DNA of 64,000 nucleotides from Halichondria panicea (taxonomy: Eukaryota > Porifera > Demospongiae > Suberitida > Halichondriidae), in assembly GCF_963675165.1 (NCBI RefSeq), contig NC_087379.1, positions 6,906,839-6,970,838 of the forward strand, given 5' to 3'. Position 1 is the stretch's first letter, and each line of letters starts with the position of its first letter. The notes beneath the pieces were generated by a model that was not told where the DNA came from, ran no database searches, and was given only the letters and a program-made list of their open reading frames with translations. The position numbers and the translations under genes are program-made. Below are positions 30,254 through 51,623 of this stretch, piece by piece.

Positions 30254-31539
30254 CACTGTCTAAGAGAGTTCTTGAATAATAGAAGAGGTATCGCAGCAAG
30301 ACAATGATGTGAGAGATGCTCTCACCAATTTTTATAGGAAGTGTGCACCACATCAAGCGCATGCGCGAATTGCTTCAATTGGGTGACGCTAGGTGATGTC
30401 AGAACACATCTACTTCCCAAATCACTGCTTGATTGCAAAACACTTGCAGCCAGCAGACACCATGGGTGATGAGAAGGACAACAACAGAAACCACACAAAA
30501 TAGAGTATTGGTCGATTGTTTCCTAGTAAGTGACCTAATTCTCACGCAACAATACTGCGAATGTGGTGCAGAATTGTGTGAATGTTGTTCCAGGTTCAGT
30601 CTTCCTAGTAGATTCCCTTCCATTCACAGCCATTTGCATTATTTTCACCGGCACATCCGTTTGTCTGTCATGTGGAAGTAGGGTAGCTATTTAATTTTCA
30701 TGGTAACGACTTAATTATCTGAGCTCACTGCTTTTGGCAATTCCTACATGTTCATGTATTGTTTGGTACATCATAAAAAATAAAAATGCACATATCCACA
30801 TGCATGCAGACTGTAGGACGTATGCAGTTACATAATATTTCCTGCATGTGGAACACTGTACCCTGTACCCTGTACTCATGTAATACTATAAAATTACATA
30901 GTATGTATTGAATTGAAAAAAAGTTATCCACAAGGGAAAGGGTCACACATCATGCATAATTGTAGGCAATATTGTCTTACAAAGGTGCTCCCCATGATGT
31001 CCCATAATGTATATGATGCACATCCAATGGTGAAGAGAAGAGAAATTTGAACATCGAAACATGGGCCACTAAAACTCTACGTGCTATTCAATTCATTTCT
31101 GGAAGGACTCCCTATATATTAACTTCGGGTTAATTAATTTGCCATTACATAGCACAACTGCAATCTATAATCTGTTTATCAGATCTAAACTATAATATAC
31201 CATGATGTCATGACCATCAGTGATCCCCACACCCCAATAATCAGTACTTAATCACAACAGCTATAATTATGCAAAATTAAAGGGGGGGGGTAATAACATA
31301 GAGCATACATACAGTGCAATGGGTAGCACATTCGGTATGTGACATAATTGAAAAGAGAGCAAAGGACAAACATAGCTACGAGGTAAAACACAACACACAC
31401 CTAGCTGATACGTACAGAGCACAACAACAAACGTGACGTAAAATGAAGATTATTATATAGTTCGCACAAAACGACAACGCAGAGCAACACACTAGGAGTG
31501 AGTGAATGTGGTTATGAAGGCAAGAATTGTGTTCGGTTT
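30254..31539. other. Intergenic region between the two Wnt genes
   Basis: It contains the promoter of the downstream Wnt gene (TATA-like box at 30329-30336 on the minus strand) and the 3' flank of the upstream one. No other exon or clear repeat element was seen. Confidence 0.6.
30329..30336 (-). promoter_or_regulatory. TATA-like box of downstream Wnt gene
   Basis: Minus-strand TATAAAAA lies about 75 bp before the Wnt start codon at 30253. The sequence and spacing fit a core promoter; no transcription start was mapped. Confidence 0.5.
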
Positions 31540-34500
31540 TTAGGGGTTGCATCTGTACTCTGTTATTGTATCCACTCTGACAACATTGCACTCGATTCGA
31601 CAGCAGTACACAAACTTGCACTCTTCTACTGGGACTGAGTGTGTTTTCGTATAGTGTCCACGATCGCAGCAGAGCACAGAGCAAGAATTGGCACTATTCG
31701 GAGCAACATCGCAGAGTCGATGTGCAGTGCCAAGCACTCCCTTTACGGTGTCAGCATTGCAGAAATTGGGAGAATCGTCTACATAGCAGAGGTCGGTGGT
31801 CTTTAGTGGGTCGGCGGTCAGGGCAGATGGGCCAGTTCTCTGTAGTGTGTTATTGACTAGGGCCACTGGTACTGCACTCTGATACTTATTGTATAGTCCT
31901 TCTCCAATTTCTTTGAGCGTGTGGGCTCTTTCGTAGCAGGTTTGAACTGAGCACGTTCCTGAGATACCGTGACATCTACAAAATGTGGTAGTTTCTGACA
32001 TGGCCTGAGGAAAAAACAACAACAATTAACAAACAGAAGAGCATTTACAGACAAAGGTCACCACGGTAGACCACTAAAGAAAGGCCACAAATGGCCAACA
32101 GAAGGTACACAACTGCAGAAGGGTGCACCATGTCTGCCAGTTAAACCTTTCAAGGTCTGTCACACTTTGTCACCCACAGACTACTTGACACTACCACACG
32201 CACAATAAAACACCAGCATCACAATCACAGATCTTATCAGCATTAGCAACACAACGCCTACTTTTTTTCCCACATCGATGTTCCATTGGTCGCACATTTC
32301 GCCCACGCTCGTTAAAGCAGTGGATAGAAATTCAGAAATGAATTCGGTTGCCCATTGAACATTGTCAGCGCAAACAGTGAAAATAGTGTCTCCATCATCA
32401 GTAAAAGTAGGAGCAGCTGAATCTGCGCATGGACAGTTCTGTATCTTCTGGGCTCTGCAAGCTTGAGCAACGGCCTGGGTTGCCCCTGCCGTTAAGTAAC
32501 CAAACAAGGCAGCTGTCTCACGAGTACGATCTGTAAGTACAGGAAAGATCAACATGAAACAAGAGCTGGGACAATAATCTCATTCTCATAAGTTATTTAG
32601 AAGAAATGCATTACTGATTTCAAAAAAGCAATTGCTATGCCAACTAAAAAGATAAAAAGAGAAGGAATTTCCAGAAATGCACACTCAGACAAGTAACAAT
32701 CCTAAACTACATAGTTTCAACCACACCTAATTAAAAAAGGCATAGCAAACGTGTGCAAGGCTTAGATGACATGCATTCCTAGCGTTATCACCATGGGATT
32801 AATCTTAGAAAGATAACTGTATCATTTTCTCCAGAGCACGTACATGTACATGACTGCTTAAAACGATTTCAACGAGAAATTCCAATAATTCAGAAGGCAT
32901 AAGGTCTGTATATTGCAGTGGTCTCAATATCAAAGCGATACGGCACATGCCTGCATTCATATGCAACTAAATAGCCCTCAGGGTATCACCGCCTGTCACT
33001 AAATTCAAATCCTCAAAGAAAAGCAAGCATCCAAAAAATGCAACTCACTGTCGCTGACAAATGATCCAAAGAGATTGTTTCCTTCAAAGGTAGTACAGTT
33101 CCATCTGTTGTTGTCAAACCGATCCTGACACTCGAGTATTGCGCGTCTGGTGCCGAGGGCTATAGCCGGCACTGTCTGCTGGCCGTCAGTGGTTGTGCAC
33201 TGTTCAGTTTGCTCCTGGCTCAAAACACCCTGACTTCTAAGCTGTGCACAATTGTGACAGTTACCGTCCGCATTAGCACATCCAGACAGTCCCAGAGACC
33301 TGCACGCACATGTAAGGGAACAGTGTAATTAACACTTGCAATTAAACAATTCTCATGTAAATTTACTGTGGCATAATTTTGACATAATGCATTCAACCGA
33401 TTGCTGTACAAATTAACAGCTTAATCTATACAGTGAGGCAGCATGTGCCAGCCATATGGATAGTGACCTCAATTATCGGCGCCTTAATGGGACCGCTAAT
33501 GAATTCTAACACTTTCGGTGCAATGTCTGGAAGGGTTGGGAATGTGTAAAACAGAAAGTACAGCCTTTGAAGACTAAATTCTCTAAAATTCAAGTAATTA
33601 ACAACTCTGAGAAAATGTTCGAGTTCGTTAGGAACGAGGGTTCGAACAAGATGGCGTAGCCGATGAGACTACTAGTACAAACTCTGCTAGCCAAATATGA
33701 AATGACGTACATGAGAAAACAATACAACTGGAAAATCAGAGACAAGTTCCTTATGTTCACATTCCTTAATTAATATATATAGCGCCTTATTGTTATTGTA
33801 AGTGGTATATGCACGGCTAGACAAGCTAATGGATTTTGTTAATGGACCGTGCATACGCTCTAGGGTGGAGAGAGTGATCTAACAGATAAGCTATGGAATG
33901 TAAACACGTCAACCCGACAGCCGTGAACATCACGCTGCCCTAAACAAGCAGCTATGCATAGCCGGCCATGAATACGTTTAACTAATTCTCTCTGATCGTG
34001 TAGCTAGCTATAGTAGTCACGGTTCTGCAACAAGAAACGGTGGTTAGTATGTTCACAAGGTTAGTGCGTTCCCCACAGGAAGCGTCCACTCAACAGTTGC
34101 TTGCCAACTTTTAAGCCCTATAAATTTATTTATTTAAATCTACCACCTATGGCAACACAGTTAACCTCAAATCTAATAACTTAATTAGGCAGCATGTAGC
34201 AGCCATCCTTATCTTTCCTGTTTATCATTAATTGTGGTGAGTGCAATGTGCACAATGTCTGGAGATAAAACACAGGCTAACCAAAAAGGAGGATTGATAT
34301 TGAAAACAAAATCGCTGAGAACATAGAATCACTGAGAACAGATGTGAAAGAGCACTTTATGGAATTGATGCAACTAAAAAATTAACCAGCAGTGCAGTTT
34401 TATTATTATTCTCTAAGTGTGTGTGAAATATGGTGGAGCTATAAACTTCCAGACTATGAATTAAGATTCTGAAAAAAGATTCATAGAAAATGGAGCCATA

Positions 34501-36371
34501 ATGGTTTAACAGTCAACACGCCCACAGCAACTGATTCACAGTTATGCAAATGAATGGTGCGTCCCTGTGACCACTAATGTCCTATGAATTGCATTACATG
34601 CAACTAGGAGCCAACTATGGCAACCATAGTGAAAGGCGGACATGGCTTGGTGGGATCGTTAACACAGCAAACAACACGGAGTGAGGGAGGACATATATTG
34701 TAATCAGAACTAGAAGCTTCTTCTATACATGGACTAGCTGACTTGTACATAAAAGTGCAAACCATCGCTAATTGATGTGTACATCTAATTACACGGTTCC
34801 AGGCCGCAAGTACAGCCACATGGCCACTTAGCGACAATAGCTGCTCAATTTACATACCAGCAGATACAGGTGACACGTACACTCCAGCTCAGGTATACAA
34901 CTGATAAGTGTACGTATGAAAAGAGGTGTGCTTAATTCAATCAAGTGTCTACCACGCATATTAGCTAAGTGCGAGGAGACTCTGATTTTTAGCCCTATGA
35001 AATGCGTTTAGTCCTCTCCTCTGAGGAATACTCCCACCTTGGACAATGTACACAAACCAATTGAAGCTTATCTTCCTAACAAGGGATATACTAAATCCTG
35101 CATGCACTCAAACTGCGAACTGGGTGGCCTGACTATACTGCTTAATTTGATTAAGACTATTTCACATGAAACAATGTGTGTAGGGTTAACTGGGAATTTT
35201 ACTATAGGAAAGCAGGATTTTATTGGGGGAAGTGGGAATCATCGATCGCAAAATATGTCCCCCACAAAATGTCCCCACCAGAATGCCGCCACAAGATGAC
35301 TCATTACCAAGAGTTCACACTTGCTAGTCAGAGGAGGTCCGACACGAGTACCTCGATCAGGCTAAAATTGAGGTATTTGGTCATGTGCAACAACGACTTT
35401 ACTGTTGAATTTTACACATGACCAAGCCTAATCCAGGTACTCAGTGTCTCGTACCTCCTCTGCTAGCTAGACAACACAGGTGAAGGGGGAGTCAGTCTAG
35501 ACTTTTATAACACCTCTACTAAGTATAGTGTGACAATAATAATACCATTGTAAGGCATGCCAAGAAGGAGAGGGGGGGTGGGGCACCAGCCATTGTCATT
35601 GTCATTGGAGAGCAATGTACTTAAACAATGTAATCACTTAGTGAGTGTCTCTTAATTAGTACAGGGTGAGGGAATAGGCAACAAAACAGCTTATGAACTA
35701 CAAGACAATGTACCGTGGCATGTTTTTCTTGTAGTGATAACATACAGATAAGACAAGAAAAAAGAATTATGAGAATGAAAAATTACAAGACGATTTTTCT
35801 TGTACATGCATTTACGATACTAAGAACGTGGCATGTATAAAATGCATGCAACTAGTACAAGAATCTGAAAACATTGAAATTCAAAGGATGGCTGTAAATT
35901 ATGCTTCAGGAGCTAAGTCCTTTCATCCTGCACTTAGCATGTTAGAGCGTTGCAAAACTGATTATGTGCTAACGACAATTCAGAATAGATAAGAGTGTAC
36001 TTGTAAAAGGGCAACTGAATATCACATTTCTCTGTCCATGCAGAGATAGACTATAGGGGAGGCCCAGCCAAGAACTACAAACAAGACAGCAAACATAATT
36101 AAGATATCTCATATCCTCTTCCTGTAACTTTTTTATTGTTAGATAAGCCTTGGAAATGCTTCTTATTGCTCATAAGTGTATGTATCAAATTCCACCACCT
36201 CCAATGCGTAACAAGCACACAGTAGATACTGTTTTATGAGCCCCCCACACAGCATGCATGCTGCAGACTAATGACTTACCACCATCCAGTGCCAATGTTG
36301 GATTGGGAACTGCTGACCAGCAGGGAGGACACCACAAGTAGGGAGAAGATGAAGTCTAGTCTTAGAGCCAT
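31540..36371 (-). CDS. Wnt: Wnt secreted signalling ligand (upstream copy)
   Basis: Four exons in coding order: 36280-36371, 33049-33299, 32262-32530, 31540-32004; 1,077 nt, 358 aa. Signal peptide MALRLDFIFSLLVVSSLLV, then GWWSLGLSGC, ILECQDRFDNNRWNC, LFGSFVSD, RTRETAALFGYLTAGAT and the lipidation block CRCHGISGTCSVQTC, ending CSVLCCDRGHY...CCRIECN...YRCNP. The first two introns match the neighbour Wnt gene exactly in position and phase (its exon 2 is also 251 nt), but this gene has one more intron (32005-32261, phase 0) in front of the acylation block. The first intron is about 3 kb and the only large one. Tandem duplication of a Wnt gene is the simplest reading. Confidence 0.96.
33300..36279 (-). 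other. Large first intron of the upstream Wnt gene
   Basis: About 3 kb without recognisable exons. It contains the CAGAGGAGGT element at 35329-35462 and a fragment of the TTCCAGGCCGC repeat at about 34798. Could hold Wnt regulatory sites, but none can be named. Confidence 0.6.
35329..35462. mobile_element. CAGAGGAGGTCCGACACG element, 134 bp
   Basis: Left CAGAGGAGGTCCGACACGAG faces CGTACCTCCTCTG; inner arms TTGGTCATGTG against CACATGACCAA strengthen the hairpin. In the first intron of a Wnt gene. Confidence 0.75.
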
Positions 36372-37332
36372 GATTTTGTTTCCAGGAGGGAGTGCAGTTT
36401 TGACACAGTAAACTTCAGTTCTTAGCCTTTTGAGCTGCAATTAGAGTGCTATGAGGTGATTCACCACAGAGGACAATTCGGGAATCCGTTCAAGTGCAGA
36501 GAGATTGCTGTAGCTCAGGCAACACTGTACTTGCAGCTGGAGCTAGAGTTATAGCTATGAGAAAGTCGATTGCAATAATGCAAAGTGCTCTTATATATAG
36601 CTCTAGGATAAGCACTGCACAAACTCTGTCTTGCTTATACTAGGTAAAGCCCACGCAAGTGCAAAACAAGAGCCATAATTGAATTAAGTACTCTTCTCCT
36701 AATTATCACATGCTCAGCAGGCCTCACATGAATGCATACCTAACAATATTACAAAACCTTTGCTCTCCATTCGTGTAACATTATCACTATTTTAAATGCA
36801 CGTACGGCATGAATAGTGATATAAAAGGTGTAATTGTACTTGCATGTAAAATCGAACATATGCGTGATATGCATGCATGTTATATACATGTATATGTATC
36901 TGAGTTACACAATGCATGGAAATGTGCGTGTTTCCATAAATTCGGACCAATACAAACCAAAATTATCTATGCTTGCAGTATATTCAGAGGGCTAGATTAG
37001 ACTGTATATATGTATGTGGGGGGTGCAATCACTTCTCCTATATACATTACACCTCTGCATTATACATGCATGCTCACACATATGGCCTACGTTCCATTAG
37101 AAATGCAGACAATACTGTCTGAACACTTCCCCTCGGTGTACACAGTATATTGTGTGAAACAGGTCCCCTAGACAAGAGATGAAATTCCACACAACTGCAT
37201 TGTCACAAGTGGCATGATTGTTATAAGCAGGTAAGGGATATGCCCACACTGACAGACTCACATAATTAATACACTGTTACGCAACAAGGAATATATAGTA
37301 ACTTTCAATGTCAGAATGATCGATAGAGAGTT
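36372..37332. other. Intergenic region between Wnt promoter and PSMC2 3' end
   Basis: It contains a TATATATAAG sequence on the minus strand at 36591-36600, about 220 bp before the Wnt start codon, a possible core promoter. Nothing else recognised. Confidence 0.5.
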
Positions 37333-48476
<11,144 letters not shown>

Positions 48477-48615
48477 CTTCTTAATATCGCTTCTAGAGCT
48501 AGAGGTACAGACAGGTAGGTATTAAAGGGATGGATAAATGAAGCAAACACAGCACCTTTTCCTAGGTAGGAGGAGTCTACAGAGCTAGAGGGAGTGCAGT
48601 GAGGCTAAACACAGG

Positions 48616-49628
48616 AATACTCCAAAGTACTTTGACCTTTGGAGTAATAGCCTCGTTTTTAGGCCGCCGTTGAAATGGGAATGATTCGGTTCAGACCCTG
48701 CTGACTTGACTGGTGAAGTGAGTGAGAGTGAGTAGTCTCGCGGGCCATACTCCACAATCTGATAGTATCAGATTGTGGAGTATGGCCCGCGAGACTAGAG
48801 AGTGAGTAGGTTCAGATTGACTGTGTTCCTCATTAGGCGGCAGCAGCACTAGTATCATATCTGTGTGCCAACTCCGAATATCCAATCCAGAGAGATGCAA
48901 TGATCATTGCAGTTGTGACTACACGTACCTAGACGTGTCAGTATATAAACTATTAATATGTGCTATCGGAATTGCTGATGCTGCATGCACTTATTAATGT
49001 GTCATTTGAATCATGTTCATATAAACTGGTGGCACGTACTGCATGCATGGCTATAATGATCTTATTATTTCATGTGAAACAGCTTTGCACAAAAGAAATT
49101 GAGTAGGCTTTAAAAATTGGGTGAATAAGTAAATAGCTGACAGACTTACTCCAATATTGGAGCAGCTGATATAGAGTGATTAGAGTGGTAAACAGAGCAA
49201 AACTCAGGAGCCTATAGATGACATTTAAAGCATAGGCAAACCAAAGGAAAGGAACTGACGCTAAAAAGTCCATATACATGTACTGGCAAGGATCATGAGC
49301 ACTAGCTCTATTGTATAGATACTAAAGTTCGTCATGACACTCAATTAATGAACATCCATTTCAAAAGCAATCAGCCACCATTCTAATTCACACCAGAACC
49401 ATTCCATTCTTCATTCCACCAGCACTTGTAGACTCTAGCCGGCCACTATTCTTCATACCAGCCACCATTAACTTGTAAGACTCTGCTATATAGAAGGAGG
49501 AGGAGGAGTGAGTAGGAGTATGAAGCTATAAGACAGAGCCAGCCGCCCGGCTGTACACAGTTTTAAATTGTATGCGCGCGCATGCACAGAATTTATTTAT
49601 TCTGGAGGTCAAAGTACTTTGGAGTATT
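48616..49628. mobile_element. Possible 1-kb element bounded by AATACTCCAAAGTACTTTGACC repeats
   Basis: The 22-bp sequence at 48616-48637 (AATACTCCAAAGTACTTTGA...) is found exactly inverted at 49607-49628. No target-site duplication was recognised, so it could be a transposon or simply an inverted repeat in the promoter region. Confidence 0.45.
48733..48797. repeat. 65-bp perfect palindrome
   Basis: Two 32-nt arms (from TAGTCTCGCGGGCCATACTC) are exact inverses with a one-base centre (48765). It would form a cruciform or a full hairpin in RNA. Confidence 0.95.
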
Positions 49629-49690
49629 TGTGAAGTTTAACTAATTCTAGCTTTCTAGTTTAATGACCCTTTTCATTTTTATTTCATTTT

Positions 49691-49703
49691 TGCTGAGTCA
49701 GTA
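49691..49703 (+). promoter_or_regulatory. CNC-bZIP/small-Maf (ARE/MARE) type site upstream of DDI1/2
   Basis: TGCTGAGTCAGTA matches the palindromic MARE consensus TGCTGAGTCAGCA at 12 of 13 bases and contains the full GCnnnGTCA antioxidant-response core. Its core ends 72 bp before the DDI ATG. In vertebrates and flies such sites recruit NRF1/NRF2 (CncC) with small Maf to proteasome genes. Function here is inference. Confidence 0.55.
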
Positions 49704-49772
49704 CACGTGGATTTCTTCCATGAAAACATTTAAAGTTCTCAGTAAATACGGTGTGAAAGACACAGGTACAGT

Positions 49773-51623
49773 ATGAAGATCACTCTAACAACAGAGAGAG
49801 GAAACATATTCCCACTAGATGTCAGTTTGGAGTTGACGCTTGGCGACCTCAGGGCTTTAGTTGAGATGGAAGTGGAGGGATTAGGCAACCCTCAATCAGT
49901 ACTGCTCCTCCACAATATGCAGCCTATGCAAGACATGGACAAGGCATTATCAGAGTATGGTATACAAGAGGACGATGTGATCGTGATCTTAGAGCAAGCC
50001 GAGCATGGAGCACCACCCCCTCCTGTCCAATCACAGCCTCCTCAATCAGTGCTGCAGGGGCAACCCCTCCCGCCCATCAATTGGGGTGACATTGCTGTCC
50101 CGAGTGCCACATCCACTCAGGCTCAGGCTCCCGTTAACCCTGATGATCCTGACGTAGTTCGGCGACAACTCCGCTCCAATCCATACGCTTTATCTACCCT
50201 TCAACAGCGAAACCCTCCGCTACATCAGGCTGCCATAAACGAAGATCCCCGTGTCTTTCGAGAGGCCTATCAACAGCACGTCCAAAGAGTACGCGATGTC
50301 GAACGAGATCGAATCAGAATGATCAACGCAGATCCCTTTGATGTCGATGCCCAAACACGAATAGCTCAAGAGATTGAACAGAAAAACATCGAGGAGAATA
50401 TGACAGCTGCTATTGAGTACACACCAGAGAGTTTTAGTCGTGTTGTTATGTTGTACGTCGGCATCAAAGTGAACGGTGTACACGTGAAGGCATTGGTCGA
50501 TTCCGGGGCCAGGGCTACCATTATGAGTGAGTGTTGTGCCGAGAGATGTAACGTAATGCGATTGGTCGATAAGAGATTTGCAGGTGTGGCGTATGGGGTG
50601 GGCACACAGACAATTATTGGCAAGGTTCATTTGGGGCAGATTCAGCTGGGAAATGATTTTCTAACCTCTTCATTTCAAGTGTTGAAAGATCAGTCTGAAG
50701 ACATGCTTCTAGGACTGGACATGCTCCGAAGACATCAGGTTTGTTTGTTGAATGTTATTGTAAAGTTTTGCATAGTCGTGATTTTGAAACTGATTATGTG
50801 TTTTTTCATAGTCGAAGTGTTTTGCATTAAAGCCTACAGTGAGAATATCAACAATCAATAACTTGTTTCGTGTATGCATGATCAGTCAAGTGTACTGTCC
50901 TACACACTTGATTGCCCATTCTGAAATGAAAGTACCACCTGGCTCGTACTGTCTTAAATATTTTGCATAACACCTAACTGAAACTGCTCTCCCTAACAAC
51001 AAACTCTTTTCTTCCATACATAGTGCTGTATTGACCTCAAGGATGACATGCTCAGGGTCGGTACTACCGGAAACTCTGTACCTTTTCTGAAAGAGTCAGA
51101 CTTGAAAGAGAAAGAAGAGATAGAAAAACAACACGCTGTAAGCAGCAGTGGTGCTCAAAGTACATGATTGTACACATTGTAAATTCTTTGGATGTGTTTG
51201 ACAACATACATAAAACACACTTAGTAATTACTGTACCAATTATGATGACACCGTATCTAGTTAAAATGTTCTGTTTATTGGATGCTGAAGATTGCCAGTA
51301 ATTGTATTTATCTTTGGAGGGTTGTGGGAGTACACAGTGTAGTCATCACATTTTTTTCAGTAGTTTCCACTCCATTGCAGCTTGCCAGTATGAATGATGA
51401 AGATGCTTCAATGGCTGAGGCCATAGCCCAGTCCAAAACCGAGTCCGCTGGTCCCTCTACTTCGACTGCCTCTCAAGGACCCGCCAGTTTCCCTGAAAAA
51501 TCGATCCAGAAAATTGTGTCCGCCGGATTTTCGAGGGAGGATGCCGTACAAGCTCTGCGGGAGTTCAACGGAGATGTTCAAAATGCACTGATATCTCTAG
51601 CTGCAAAATCACTGACCTTCTAA
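49773..51623 (+). CDS. DDI1: DDI1/DDI2 ubiquitin-dependent aspartic protease
   Basis: Three exons: 49773-50738, 51024-51137, 51381-51623; 1,323 nt, 440 aa. Residues 1-76 are a ubiquitin-like domain (MKITLTTERGN...DDVIVILEQ). A helical region follows (NPDDPDVVRRQLRSNPYALS, LHQAAINEDPRVFREAYQQH), then the retroviral-like protease core with catalytic Asp243 in V-D-S-G-A, R-A-T-I-M-S, CAERCNVMRLVDKRFAG, GVGTQTIIGKVHLG and DMLLGLDMLRRHQ. The last exon encodes a UBA domain (IQKIVSAGFSREDAVQALRE...NALISLA). DDI proteases cleave highly ubiquitylated proteins, including NRF1 in animals, and shuttle substrates to the proteasome. The UBL-RVP-UBA layout is like yeast Ddi1; human DDI1/2 lack a classical UBA. 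Neighbour: divergent PSMC2. Confidence 0.96.

Larger units (their letters stand above)
48477..49772. promoter_or_regulatory. Shared divergent promoter region of PSMC2 and DDI1/2
   Basis: 1.3 kb between the two start codons. It contains a pair of 22-bp inverted repeats (48616-48637 and 49607-49628) about 1 kb apart, a 65-bp palindrome (48733-48797), and a CNC-bZIP/small-Maf type site at 49691-49703. No separate gene seen. Shared regulation is inference from layout. Confidence 0.6.
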
